Shown piece after piece: positions 8,354 through 16,228 of a stretch of 39,044 nucleotides of DNA (position 1 is the first letter of the stretch; each line of letters opens with the position of its first letter). Origin of the DNA: Fermentimonas sp. (GTDB taxonomy: Bacteria > Bacteroidota > Bacteroidia > Bacteroidales > Dysgonomonadaceae); assembly GCA_015478775.1 (NCBI GenBank), contig JADMKP010000003.1, forward strand, positions 1-39,044, written 5' to 3'. The notes beneath the pieces were generated by a model that saw only the letters and a program-made list of their open reading frames with translations, made no database searches and was not told the origin of the DNA. The translations under genes were made by a program, and so were the position numbers.

Positions 8354-9000
8354 TCAAATTTAAGTATACTAAGTATTTCTTTTTCTACATGATTTTTTGA
8401 ACCCTCTAAGTGCGAAACTTTCTGCAATACACTAATTCCATTCTCATCGGAGATACGACCATAATATTTGAGCGCATTAAGAGTTGCTTGGCGCAATAAC
8501 ATTGATTGACTATCAAGGTCTGATATAGCATTGTGAAGGAGTTCATCAGAATTAATCTTTTCTAGTGTGTCTGCTTTTGTAATACACAGTCTTGCAAACA
8601 ACCAATAGCCGGTAGAGCGAATATAATCAATGCTGTTTTTAATGCTTTCCTCAACAAGCTCATTGGCATATATCAGGTTCTGTAATAGATTCTTACAAAG
8701 TTGCTCTCGTAGCTCCTGGTCATTAATTTCTACAATCCAGCTCATTGCCAATTCTTTGTTAAATTGGTTGATTGGATATAGCAAAGTAGCTAAAATCTTT
8801 AATTCGCGAACATCGTCATTCCATAAAGTTTCGGCCAATTCCTTATCTTGCTTATATTTTTCTGATATCTGATATATTCTAGGGATACCTACTCCAAAAT
8901 TCATTCTATAGTCAATGCCTTTATCGCGCATACTGGAAGAAACAGCACCGTTCATAGATAACCTCAGGTCGGTTCTTATTTTTCTTATTACCTCTTTCAT
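8335..9000 (-). CDS. AlkD-like HEAT-repeat protein (putative DNA alkylation repair)
   Basis: A 221-aa, mostly helical protein resembling the small AlkD-like branch of HEAT-repeat DNA glycosylases. Typical family elements are IPRIYQISEKY followed by LAETLWNDDVRELKILATLL, and then helical pairs up to the C-terminus. Characterised AlkD proteins remove bulky alkylated bases using a Trp/Asp/Arg cleft. I can see Trp and Asp residues (LWND and MSWIVEIND), but the catalytic set cannot be assigned without alignment, so enzymatic activity is inferred from family only. It is transcribed alone, divergent from pepE, with a TAnnTTTG box about 25 nt upstream of its ATG. Confidence 0.65.
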   Translation of the reverse strand: MKEVIRKIRTDLRLSMNGAVSSSMRDKGIDYRMNFGVGIPRIYQISEKYKQDKELAETLWNDDVRELKILATLLYPINQFNKELAMSWIVEINDQELREQLCKNLLQNLIYANELVEESIKNSIDYIRSTGYWLFARLCITKADTLEKINSDELLHNAISDLDSQSMLLRQATLNALKYYGRISDENGISVLQKVSHLEGSKNHVEKEILSILKFEFGVDS

Positions 9001-9024
9001 TATTCCTCAACAATTAATAGAATG

Positions 9025-9032
9025 CAAATTTA
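9025..9032 (-). promoter_or_regulatory. Candidate -7 box of the AlkD-like gene
   Basis: TAAATTTG on the minus strand fits TAnnTTTG and ends 24 nt before the start codon. No clear TTTG partner was seen. Confidence 0.45.
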
Positions 9033-9074
9033 GCTCAATTCATAGTATTAAAATATTTTTTGCCTAAATTTCTC

Positions 9075-9082
9075 TATATTTG
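9075..9082 (+). promoter_or_regulatory. -7 box of pepE
   Basis: TATATTTG exactly matches TAnnTTTG. Transcription should start a few nt after 9082, so an upstream ATG at 9080 cannot be the translation start. This supports the ATG at 9110. Confidence 0.55.
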
Positions 9083-9109
9083 TATTTTCACAACTTAAAA
9101 AATAATAAG

Positions 9110-9817
9110 ATGAGACTACTGTTAATTAGCAATTCTACTAACCCGGGAGAAGACTATTTGGATTATCCAAAGAATAATATAAAAGATTTTTTGGGCGAAA
9201 AATCAAAGAATGCCATTTTTATACCTTATGCAGCAGTAACTTTTTCTTTTGAAGAATACGAGAAAAAGGTAAACGATCGATTTGCAGAAATTGGCCATCA
9301 AGTTACAAGTATACATCGTTTCTTAAACCCTATAGAAGCAATTGAAAATTCAGATGCTATTATTGTGGGTGGAGGTAACACATGGCAACTAGTAAAGATG
9401 CTTCAAGAAAAAGGTTTAATGAAAGTTATCCGTAAAAAGGTAAAGCAAGGCACACCATATATTGGCTGGAGTGCGGGCTCAAACATAGCTTGCCCATCGT
9501 TAAAAACAACCAATGATATGCCTATTGTAGAGCCAATTAAATTTAAAACACTAAAGCTGGTGCCATTTCAAATAAACCCCCATTATCTAGATGATAACCC
9601 TGCAAACCATGGTGGTGAAACTCGTGAAGTGCGTATAAATGAGTTTATAGAAGTAAACAGAGAAACACCTGTGGTGGGTCTTCGTGAAGGAACAATGCTT
9701 CTGCTTGAAAACGACGATTTAACTTTAATTGGTAAAAGAAAGGCCAGAGTATTTAAGTATGGTCAAGAGCCTTTGGAACTCTCTGATGAGGATGATTTTA
9801 ACTTCCTTCTGCAATAA
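9110..9817 (+). CDS. pepE: Dipeptidase E (alpha-aspartyl dipeptidase, S51 family)
   Basis: A 235-aa cytoplasmic serine peptidase that splits dipeptides with N-terminal aspartate. The class-I-glutamine-amidotransferase-like fold is evident from GGGNTWQLV and the nucleophile elbow GWSAGSNIACP, whose central serine is the catalytic residue. The NPHY motif supplies a histidine typical of the family. The chosen start (MRLLLISNST) gives the family-standard length. The longer frame beginning at 9080 would start inside the promoter box and adds ten residues not seen in relatives. It is monocistronic, divergent from the AlkD-like gene and convergent with the flavoprotein gene; a shared hairpin lies between their ends. 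Confidence 0.93.
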   Translation: MRLLLISNSTNPGEDYLDYPKNNIKDFLGEKSKNAIFIPYAAVTFSFEEYEKKVNDRFAEIGHQVTSIHRFLNPIEAIENSDAIIVGGGNTWQLVKMLQEKGLMKVIRKKVKQGTPYIGWSAGSNIACPSLKTTNDMPIVEPIKFKTLKLVPFQINPHYLDDNPANHGGETREVRINEFIEVNRETPVVGLREGTMLLLENDDLTLIGKRKARVFKYGQEPLELSDEDDFNFLLQ

Positions 9818-9821
9818 ATAT

Positions 9822-9865
9822 AAAAAGGGAGCCATATCTGTATCCAGATTAAGCTCCCCTATTTT
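9822..9865. terminator. Bidirectional terminator between pepE and the flavoprotein gene
   Basis: GGGAGC (9827-9832) pairs with GCTCCC (9853-9858), and inside it ATCTG pairs with CAGAT around a tetraloop. A-run AAAAA precedes and CTATTTT follows, so the structure can serve both convergent genes. Confidence 0.7.
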
Positions 9866-9894
9866 ACATCTATCCTTAATTTATGAAGACATAC

Positions 9895-10911
9895 TTATAT
9901 CTTCTCGCCAAAAACAGTATCAGAATTTAGTAAAAGATCAATATACTGTGCTCTTTTATATATAAGCACACTATCGTTTTTATTTATAGCCGAATCTGAT
10001 AACTTTCCTTCAAAATCACTAATGTTGTTATAGCTTTTTCTTTCCATCCATTCTGAAATTGCTTTGTTAATTTCAGAAATTACAGATGTACCATACTTAT
10101 ACACGGCACTTACAACCTGCACACATGTAGCACCCGAAAGAAGTAGTTTTATTGCATCCTCTCCATCAAAAACACCTAAACTACTGCAAATATCGGCCTC
10201 AATACGTCCATGCAGCATTCCTGCGTATCTTAGAGATTTCTTATAATCGCCTCTCCTGCTTAAATTGAAAGATTTTTTATGTTTCTCTTTCTCAATATTA
10301 ATATCAGGCTGAAAAAAGGCGTTAAACATAACCATAGCATCAACTCCAGCATTATCTAGCTGATGTGCGAAGTGTAGTATATTGGTGTAATCTGGACTTA
10401 ATTTTACACTCACTGGAATAGATAACTTGTTTTTAATTTTAGAGACTAATTCTATTTGTTGTTTTTCAATTGCATTGCTATCTATATCGAAACGAGTGGG
10501 TGTTTGATAAAGATTTAGCTCTATGCCATCCACACCTGTTTCTTCTATTAATGAAGCGTAACGTATCCAAGAAGACTCATTTACAGCGTTTAAACTTGCA
10601 ATAACCGGAATAGATAAACTTTCCTTAGCTTTTCTAAGTTGATGAAGGTAATGCTCAATTTCTGAACGATCTATATTAGGATGATTTGTAAGCATCTCGG
10701 CATGTATATCGTTATACTCCTCCAAAAGTTCATCATGCATCAGGTTATCCATTTGAATTTGTTCTTCAAAAATAGATTTATATACCACAGCGCCAACTCC
10801 TTCTTGTTCTGCTCTTTTAATAACATCTGTTTTTGATGTCAATTCACAGGCACCTAATATAACCGGACTTTTTATAAGGATTCCCATGTACGATGTTTCA
10901 AGGTTGCTCAT
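9895..10911 (-). CDS. Dihydroorotate dehydrogenase-like flavoprotein
   Basis: A 338-aa TIM-barrel protein of the class-1 dihydroorotate dehydrogenase superfamily, expected to bind FMN. Supporting elements are the N-terminal strand SPVILGACELTSK, the barrel strands IPVIASLNAV and IPVSVKLSPDYTNI, and the C-terminal phosphate-binding segment LLLSGATCVQVVSAVYKYG. The substrate loop that in true PyrD reads ELNISCPN, and carries or neighbours the catalytic base region, is here ELNLYQTPT. Dihydroorotate oxidation is therefore doubtful, and the protein is better called DHODH-like. No pyrimidine genes lie nearby. It is transcribed alone on the minus strand, divergent from ku. Confidence 0.8.
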   Translation of the reverse strand: MSNLETSYMGILIKSPVILGACELTSKTDVIKRAEQEGVGAVVYKSIFEEQIQMDNLMHDELLEEYNDIHAEMLTNHPNIDRSEIEHYLHQLRKAKESLSIPVIASLNAVNESSWIRYASLIEETGVDGIELNLYQTPTRFDIDSNAIEKQQIELVSKIKNKLSIPVSVKLSPDYTNILHFAHQLDNAGVDAMVMFNAFFQPDINIEKEKHKKSFNLSRRGDYKKSLRYAGMLHGRIEADICSSLGVFDGEDAIKLLLSGATCVQVVSAVYKYGTSVISEINKAISEWMERKSYNNISDFEGKLSDSAINKNDSVLIYKRAQYIDLLLNSDTVFGEKI

Positions 10912-11042
10912 TTTAATTTTAGTTTTTATTGTTAATATTATTTAGTCTAGTATATGTCAGTAGTCACGAAATTACTTAAAATGTTTATAATAAACTGCAT
11001 TTTATCATAGATATTTATACACAGAACTATAATCACTCAATT

Positions 11043-11062
11043 TGTGTTTTAATTATTACACA
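11043..11062. promoter_or_regulatory. 20-bp near-palindrome upstream of ku
   Basis: TGTGT, TT, TAATTA, TT, ACACA: the arms TGTGT/ACACA and the centre TAATTA are symmetric, with only the TT steps breaking the palindrome. It ends 32 nt before the ku start, where an operator would be expected. No clear TAnnTTTG promoter was found for this operon. Confidence 0.3.
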
Positions 11063-11094
11063 GACAATTAAGGTAGTTATAAAAATACAGATAT

Positions 11095-11868
11095 ATGAGA
11101 TCAATTTGGAATGGAGCAATTGGATTTGGATTAGTAAACATACCTATTAAACTATATTCAGCATCAGAGAGTAGTTCACTAGACCTTGATATGCTGGATA
11201 AAAGAGATCTAGCGAACATAAAGTTTAAGAGAGTGAATGAGAAAAGTGGCAAAGAAGTAGAATGGGAAAACATAGTTAAGGGTTATAAACTTGAAGATAG
11301 ATATATAATACTTGAAGATGAAGATTTTGAAGCTGCCAGTCCCGAGAAAAATAAAATATTCTCTATTGAACAATTTGTAAAAGAGGAAGAGATAGATAGT
11401 GTATATTTTGAAACACCCTATTTTTTAGAACCACAAAAACATGGAGAGAATGCATATACACTTTTATTTGAAGCTCTAAAAAAGACGAAAATGGTTGGTG
11501 TAGGAACTTTTGTTTTAAGAAACAAAGAGATAATGGGTATTATAAAACCATATAAGGAATTACTTATAATAAATAAAATCCGATTTCCGGAGGAGCTGCG
11601 CGAGTATGATGAACTTAAAGTTCCGAAGGCTAAAACTAAACCGGGTGAATTAAAATTAGCCATTTCACTAATTGAGCAGAACTCCGAGTCTTTTAACACA
11701 GAACAATTTAAGGATCAGTACAATGCAGATCTTCTTAAAATAATTAATAAGAAAGCTAAAGGCAAACCACTTAAGGTTACTAAAACTGAAGATGTTGATA
11801 TAAAAACAGTTGATTTAATGGAGAAACTTAAAGCAAGTCTTCAAAAAAATAAAAAGAATGTTTCATGA
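11095..11868 (+). CDS. ku: Ku homodimeric DNA-end-binding protein
   Basis: A 257-aa bacterial Ku, which threads onto double-strand DNA ends and recruits LigD for non-homologous end joining. The family start MRSIWNGAIGFGLVNIPIKLY is present, followed by the Ku beta-barrel core with the segment YKLEDRYIILEDEDFEAA and the arm region YFETPYFLEP. The C-terminal extension after about residue 220 is short and lysine-rich, as in minimal bacterial Ku. It overlaps ligD by 4 bp (ATGA), so translation is coupled. NHEJ genes occur only patchily in Bacteroidota, which suggests acquisition, but no mobility gene is adjacent. Confidence 0.96.
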   Translation: MRSIWNGAIGFGLVNIPIKLYSASESSSLDLDMLDKRDLANIKFKRVNEKSGKEVEWENIVKGYKLEDRYIILEDEDFEAASPEKNKIFSIEQFVKEEEIDSVYFETPYFLEPQKHGENAYTLLFEALKKTKMVGVGTFVLRNKEIMGIIKPYKELLIINKIRFPEELREYDELKVPKAKTKPGELKLAISLIEQNSESFNTEQFKDQYNADLLKIINKKAKGKPLKVTKTEDVDIKTVDLMEKLKASLQKNKKNVS

Positions 11869-14396
11869 CTCCACTTGAAGAATATAAAAACAAGCGTGAT
11901 TTCAGCAAAACCTCGGAACCTGAGCAGAATAAAAAGTCTTCGAAGAAAGAAAAAGGCTTGGATGATGATGCTTTAATATTTGTAATTCAAAGACACGATG
12001 CACGAAATTTGCATTACGACTTTAGATTAGAAATGGAAGGAGTTTTAAAAAGTTGGGCTGTTCCTAAAGGTCCTTCTTTAAATCCTTCGGATAAGCGACT
12101 TGCAATAATGGTAGAAGACCATCCATATGATTATCATTCCTTTGAAGGAACAATACCCAAAGGGAATTATGGTGCTGGCGAAGTAACTATATGGGATAAG
12201 GGTGTATATGAGCCACTTAATAAGATCGATGGCAAAGACAAGGAAACAATTCTTTTGGAAGGTTTAAAAAAAGGCAATGTTAAAATTATAATGTATGGGG
12301 AAAAGCTTAAGGGTGAGTTTGCATTGGTGAGGATGAAAACTGCTAAAGAGGAAAACGCCTGGCTTCTTATTAAACACAAAGATAAGTATGCTGTTGAATT
12401 AAGTTATGATGCAGAAGACCATTTACTAAATGATGCCCCAATAAAAGACTCTATAATAATTACAAAAAAGAATACTAAGTTAAACGATTATATCAAACCA
12501 ATGTTGGCAACATCGGGCAAAGAACCATTTAATGATGATAAATGGTTATTTGAAATTAAATGGGACGGCTATCGTGCAATAGCAGATTTAAGTAATGATA
12601 AAAATCTGAAACTATATTCACGTAACGGAATATCATTTATGAACAGATATCCTGAGATACAGAAGGATTTATTGAAACAAGAGCATAGTATGATTATTGA
12701 TGGCGAAATAGTAGCATTTGACGAAAAAGGTACTCCGAGCTTTCAGTTGTTGCAACATTTTGCAGAAAACCCAAATATACTAGTCATGTTTCAAGTGTTC
12801 GACCTCTTATACTTAAATGGGCATAGCACAAGAAACCTCTCTCTTATAGAGAGAAAAGAGTTATTAAAAGATGCTTTAATAGAAACGCCACGTATAAAAT
12901 ATTGCGATCATATAGATGGTAATGGCATAGATTTTTATAGTGAAATACAAAAATCAAACATCGAGGGAGTTATGGCTAAAAAGAAATCTAGTAAATATAT
13001 AGATGGAAACAGAAGTGAAAATTGGCTTAAAATAAAGAACAAACTATCCGAAGAAGCTGTAATAGTGGGCTATACCGAACCTAAAGGCTCTAGGGGCTAT
13101 TTTGGTTCTTTAATACTCGGAAGGTTTATAAATGGTGAGTTGCAATACTCCGGACATGTAGGCACGGGCTTCAGTGAAAAGACACTGAAGCAGATTTTCG
13201 AAATTATACAGCCTTATAAAACCAAAGAAATGCCTTTTAAAGAAAAGCCTAAAACCAATATGCCTCCTACTTGGATTGAACCCCATATAGTAGCAACTAT
13301 TAAATATACTCAGTTAACTAAAGAAGGGAGATTCAGACATCCTGTATTTATTGGGATTAGGGAAGATATCTCAATTGATGATTTAAAATCAAAAGACAAG
13401 ACAGCTATTAAAGGAAATGCAGAGAAGAGCAATTCTAATAAAAAAGGAACTAAGAATGTTCAGACGGAAGAAAATAAAAATGCTAAGTCGGAAGAAATTG
13501 ATTTGAATTTCACCAATATTGATAAGCTTTATTGGGAAAAAGAGAAAATCTCTAAGGGGGAGCTAATAGAGTACTACCTTTCTGTTAGTGAATATATTCT
13601 ACCTCATCTTAAAGATCGTGCACAATCGCTTCACCGGTTTCCTAATGGCATCAATAAACCCGGCTTCTATCATAAAGATGCAGGTAAAGATGCCCCTTCG
13701 TGGGTAGAGACTATCTCAATATTCTCCGAATCGAGTAATAGAGATATAGATTATATAGTTTGCAATAATGTAGAGACACTTGGATACCTCATTAATTTAG
13801 GATGTATTGAGCTTAACCCATGGAGTAACAGGATAAAGGAACCAAATAAACCCGACTATTTAATAATCGACCTCGATCCTTCTGACAAAAACAGCTTTAA
13901 ACAGGTTATAGAAGCAGCTGAGGTAACTAAGGAAATATTGGATATGGCAGATATTCCTGGTTATTGTAAAACATCAGGTAGTAGCGGAATTCATATATTT
14001 GTTCCAATGGGTGGCAATTATGAATATGAACAGGTTAAAGATTTTGCTCACTTGCTAATGCAGATGGTGCAAATAAGATTACCCAAAACAACTACTCTAG
14101 AAAGGAGTCTTAGTAAACGGGGACCTAAAATTTACCTTGATTATCTACAAAACAGAGAGGGGCAAACTGTGGCAAGTGTATATAGTGCCAGACCTAAACC
14201 TGGTGCTACTATTTCTATGCCTCTAGAATGGGATGAACTGACAAATGATCTTTCAATTAAGGATTTTACAATTAAAAACTCTTTGAGTAGAATCGAAAAG
14301 AAAGGTGATCTTTTTATGCCCGTTCTCCAAAATGGTATCAATATAGAGAAAGCTCTAGAGAAACTAGATATATCAAAAAAGAAAAACCCCAACTGA
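11865..14396 (+). CDS. ligD: Multifunctional NHEJ DNA ligase LigD (PE-LIG-POL order)
   Basis: An 843-aa repair ligase. The 3'-phosphoesterase domain (about 30-160) has the motif HDARNLHYDFRLE, with His44, Asp45, His50 and Asp52. The ATP-dependent ligase domain (about 200-510) has the nucleotidyl lysine Lys232 in EIKWDGYR and a C-terminal OB-fold containing EAVIVGYTEPKGSRG. A Lys/Asn/Glu-rich linker (about 500-545) leads to the archaeo-eukaryotic-primase-type polymerase domain (about 545-835) with metal-binding Asp669 and Asp671 in IIDLDPS. The domain order matches Pseudomonas LigD, not the mycobacterial POL-first order. It forms an operon with ku. Its last codons (KKKNPN) coincide with the intrinsic terminator of the convergent tRNA operon. 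Confidence 0.96.
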   Translation: MTPLEEYKNKRDFSKTSEPEQNKKSSKKEKGLDDDALIFVIQRHDARNLHYDFRLEMEGVLKSWAVPKGPSLNPSDKRLAIMVEDHPYDYHSFEGTIPKGNYGAGEVTIWDKGVYEPLNKIDGKDKETILLEGLKKGNVKIIMYGEKLKGEFALVRMKTAKEENAWLLIKHKDKYAVELSYDAEDHLLNDAPIKDSIIITKKNTKLNDYIKPMLATSGKEPFNDDKWLFEIKWDGYRAIADLSNDKNLKLYSRNGISFMNRYPEIQKDLLKQEHSMIIDGEIVAFDEKGTPSFQLLQHFAENPNILVMFQVFDLLYLNGHSTRNLSLIERKELLKDALIETPRIKYCDHIDGNGIDFYSEIQKSNIEGVMAKKKSSKYIDGNRSENWLKIKNKLSEEAVIVGYTEPKGSRGYFGSLILGRFINGELQYSGHVGTGFSEKTLKQIFEIIQPYKTKEMPFKEKPKTNMPPTWIEPHIVATIKYTQLTKEGRFRHPVFIGIREDISIDDLKSKDKTAIKGNAEKSNSNKKGTKNVQTEENKNAKSEEIDLNFTNIDKLYWEKEKISKGELIEYYLSVSEYILPHLKDRAQSLHRFPNGINKPGFYHKDAGKDAPSWVETISIFSESSNRDIDYIVCNNVETLGYLINLGCIELNPWSNRIKEPNKPDYLIIDLDPSDKNSFKQVIEAAEVTKEILDMADIPGYCKTSGSSGIHIFVPMGGNYEYEQVKDFAHLLMQMVQIRLPKTTTLERSLSKRGPKIYLDYLQNREGQTVASVYSARPKPGATISMPLEWDELTNDLSIKDFTIKNSLSRIEKKGDLFMPVLQNGINIEKALEKLDISKKKNPN

Positions 14397-14413
14397 TATA
14401 ATCAGTCAGGGTT
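14375..14413 (-). terminator. Intrinsic terminator of the tRNA operon, overlapping the ligD 3' end
   Basis: Read on the minus strand the stem is AACCC, a CA/CA-type internal loop, then ACTGAT paired with ATCAGT around ATA. It is followed by GGGGTTTTTCTTTTTT, a good U-tract. The hairpin and tract cover the last codons and stop of ligD on the opposite strand. On the plus strand the same stem has no U-run downstream, so it serves mainly the tRNA transcript. Confidence 0.8.
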
Positions 14414-14419
14414 GTAAAC

Positions 14420-14507
14420 TGGTACTCGGAGCGGGACTTGAACCCGCACAGCCTATAATGGCCACAAGATTTTAAGTCTTGCGTGTCTACCATTCCACCA
14501 TCCGAGC
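14420..14507 (-). tRNA. tRNA-Leu(UAA)
   Basis: An 88-nt leucine tRNA including an encoded CCA. The acceptor GCTCGGA pairs with TCCGAGT, the D-arm reads TGGTGGAATGGTAGACAC, and the anticodon loop is ACTTAAAATC with anticodon TAA. A long variable arm is present, and the T-arm is GCGGG-TTCAAGT-CCCGC. It is last in the tRNA operon, 56 nt after tRNA-Gly and just before the terminator. The open reading frame that runs across it on the plus strand is spurious. Confidence 0.97.
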
Positions 14508-14562
14508 GGACCTTTAGTTCAAGGCGGGACGTTCAAATGTCGCTCACCAATAAGTTAAAAAG

Positions 14563-14635
14563 AGCGAAAGACGAGACTCGAACTCGCGACCCCAACCTTG
14601 GCAAGGTTGTGCTCTACCAACTGAGCTACTTTCGC
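14563..14635 (-). tRNA. tRNA-Gly(GCC)
   Basis: A 73-nt glycine tRNA. The acceptor GCGAAAG pairs with CTTTCGC, the D-arm is GCTCAGTTGGTAGAGC, and the anticodon stem-loop CAACC-TTGCCAA-GGTTG has anticodon GCC. The T-arm is GCGAG-TTCGAGT-CTCGT. CCA is not encoded (TCTT follows), unlike the neighbouring tRNA-Leu. A degenerate half copy lies 73 nt upstream in the same transcript. Confidence 0.97.
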
Positions 14636-14671
14636 AATATGTTTAGTTACCCATTAATAATTATGCTTACT

Positions 14672-14744
14672 ACCTTGCCAAGGTTGGGTTTACTTTTGTC
14701 CTTTTTGAGGCAAGGTTGTGCTCTACCAACTGAGCTACTTTTGC
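14672..14744 (-). pseudogene. tRNA-Gly remnant: 5' half plus inverted anticodon arm
   Basis: Read on the minus strand, 14744 to 14709 reproduces nucleotides 1-36 of the neighbouring tRNA-Gly. It contains GCAAAAG (one difference in the acceptor strand), the complete D-arm, the 5' anticodon stem and the anticodon GCC, and then similarity stops exactly. After about 20 unrelated nt a 17-nt copy of the anticodon arm (14672-14688) appears in the opposite orientation. The remnant cannot fold into a tRNA. It lies first after the tRNA operon promoter, so it is probably transcribed. A duplication followed by rearrangement at the self-complementary anticodon arm would explain the structure. Confidence 0.8.
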
Positions 14745-14813
14745 ATAATATTCTCGCAAAATGTTACTTTGTTAAAGTAGATGCTCGCTAGCACTGTTTT
14801 GAAATTGCGACTG

Positions 14814-14844
14814 CAAATGTAGAAAAGTTTCTCTAGTTTACAAA
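14814..14844 (-). promoter_or_regulatory. Promoter of the tRNA operon
   Basis: TTTG (14841-14844) and TACATTTG (14814-14821) are separated by 19 nt on the minus strand, an exact fit to the Bacteroidota consensus. The start site would be near 14807, upstream of the tRNA-Gly remnant, tRNA-Gly and tRNA-Leu. It lies in the spacer behind the antiporter gene, so the tRNAs do not depend on that gene's transcription. Confidence 0.8.
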
Positions 14845-14908
14845 GTAATTTGAGGGAAAATAATCAATATGGACTAATTTTTCTTTAAAATACTCTTTTA
14901 ATCAATAT

Positions 14909-16117
14909 TTACTCAGTATTAGCAATACTATCCTTGGTTGAAACCATTGCTAATCTCTTAGCGTAACTTATGAATATTCCTGTTAGGAGAAGGTTTAAGC
15001 TCATCGCTAATACTGATACTACTAATAACACTCCTCCCAAATGATAGCCTAAAGCAATAAATAAAACTCCTGCACCAACTTCACCCCTTGTGAACATACC
15101 AATTGAAACTGCTAGCCTTTCAGACAATGTTCTATCTCTGTAGAAAAGTAATGGAAAGAGCTTTCCAACATTAGATATAAAAGTAACAATTAAAACATGT
15201 ATAAGAATTACATCCCAGCCCGGCATAGGTATTTGATTTATAACAGAAGAGGTCAGTAAGCCCAAAGCATTATAATCAACACCTATGAAAAGTGGCATAC
15301 TTATTCCAACAAGTAACATAAAAATATAAGATATTGAATCTGCTACTAGCACTTCCTGTCGTTCAGGAACTATAGAGTGATCTTTTTTCATAACTAAACC
15401 CAATATAAATGCTGGAAGTAGAATCTCGATATGAATACCTCCTGCACTACCATAAAGATGTGTAGTTAGCCTGTATAATACCTCTATTAATATAAATAAA
15501 ATAATTGAGTAAAGTATAATTGATTTCCAATCTTGGCGAAGTGAAAAAGAGTTCATCTTCTTCCAACCCAACCAAATTAAGAATATAGCTACTATTATTA
15601 TAACAAACATTTGCCAACGCATTCCAATCATTAGAATCTGAATTGGAATCATAAGAATTATAGTGTCTAAATCATCAAATATTGCGAGAACTTGCACTTT
15701 CTTATAAACCCAAGTATATCTTAAACCAGCTGCAGCAAGCATAGTAAAGAGGATACCAGCTGAAGTAGGGGCTGCATAGCGACTCAAAAGAAATGTTTCT
15801 TTCCATGCATCACCATTTTCCCATATACGCATTTCTGGTGGGGCAACTGCAAACAAATAATATAAGGCTACAAATATCCATGGAAAGGCTGCTGCACCCA
15901 TTGCCACACCATAATCAATTGTATAACTACTCCATTGTTTTTTATTAATTTCGAATTCGCGTCCCACATTAATCATTATAAATGCTAATGATATATATAG
16001 AAGCGCATCGTTAACTTCTTTGAATGTTGGGTAATTACCCCCTAAAAGGTTGGGTAGGATTTGTGATAATATAAGACCAATAATAAGTAAGAAGGAAAAA
16101 GTATAGACTTTTCTCAT
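14909..16117 (-). CDS. Cation/proton antiporter (Na+/H+ exchanger family)
   Basis: A 402-aa polytopic inner-membrane protein with about eleven hydrophobic helices. The pattern fits CPA-type sodium/proton antiporters. Tandem acidic residues lie mid-protein in LAIFDDLDTIILMIP, where the family has its ion-binding aspartates. A helix with FTRGEVGAGVLFIALGY near residues 335-355 resembles the conserved late helix containing the MSPRGEV-type Arg/Glu. The likely role is exchange of Na+ or K+ for protons. It is transcribed alone, 111 nt after the Rieske-like lipoprotein gene. A 10-bp perfect inverted repeat lies in its upstream region, a possible operator. Ion specificity cannot be read from sequence. 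Confidence 0.85.
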   Translation of the reverse strand: MRKVYTFSFLLIIGLILSQILPNLLGGNYPTFKEVNDALLYISLAFIMINVGREFEINKKQWSSYTIDYGVAMGAAAFPWIFVALYYLFAVAPPEMRIWENGDAWKETFLLSRYAAPTSAGILFTMLAAAGLRYTWVYKKVQVLAIFDDLDTIILMIPIQILMIGMRWQMFVIIIVAIFLIWLGWKKMNSFSLRQDWKSIILYSIILFILIEVLYRLTTHLYGSAGGIHIEILLPAFILGLVMKKDHSIVPERQEVLVADSISYIFMLLVGISMPLFIGVDYNALGLLTSSVINQIPMPGWDVILIHVLIVTFISNVGKLFPLLFYRDRTLSERLAVSIGMFTRGEVGAGVLFIALGYHLGGVLLVVSVLAMSLNLLLTGIFISYAKRLAMVSTKDSIANTE

Positions 16118-16169
16118 TTATGTTTTTAATTTTTAGGTGATAGAAAATCTTAAAGAAAACACCTAGTTA

Positions 16170-16200
16170 ATATTTTGTGAGTATGATAAACACAAAATAT
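16170..16200. promoter_or_regulatory. Perfect 10-bp inverted repeat upstream of the antiporter
   Basis: ATATTTTGTG (16170-16179) and CACAAAATAT (16191-16200) are perfect reverse complements separated by 11 nt, centred about 68 nt before the antiporter start. The geometry (arms one helical turn apart) suggests a dimeric regulator site. No T-run follows either arm, so a terminator for the preceding lipoprotein gene is less likely. Confidence 0.4.
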
Positions 16201-16228
16201 GAGCAATTGTTCAGATAACCTGTATGTT

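Noticed and set aside
9729-9965. 78-codon plus-strand frame over the pepE end and terminator
   Set aside because: It overlaps the pepE 3' end in another frame and reads through the terminator hairpin and the convergent gene.
14483-14791. A 102-codon plus-strand frame across the tRNA region
   Set aside because: It runs antisense through tRNA-Leu, tRNA-Gly and the tRNA remnant. Its apparent protein is translated tRNA sequence and matches the well-known spurious calls at tRNA clusters.
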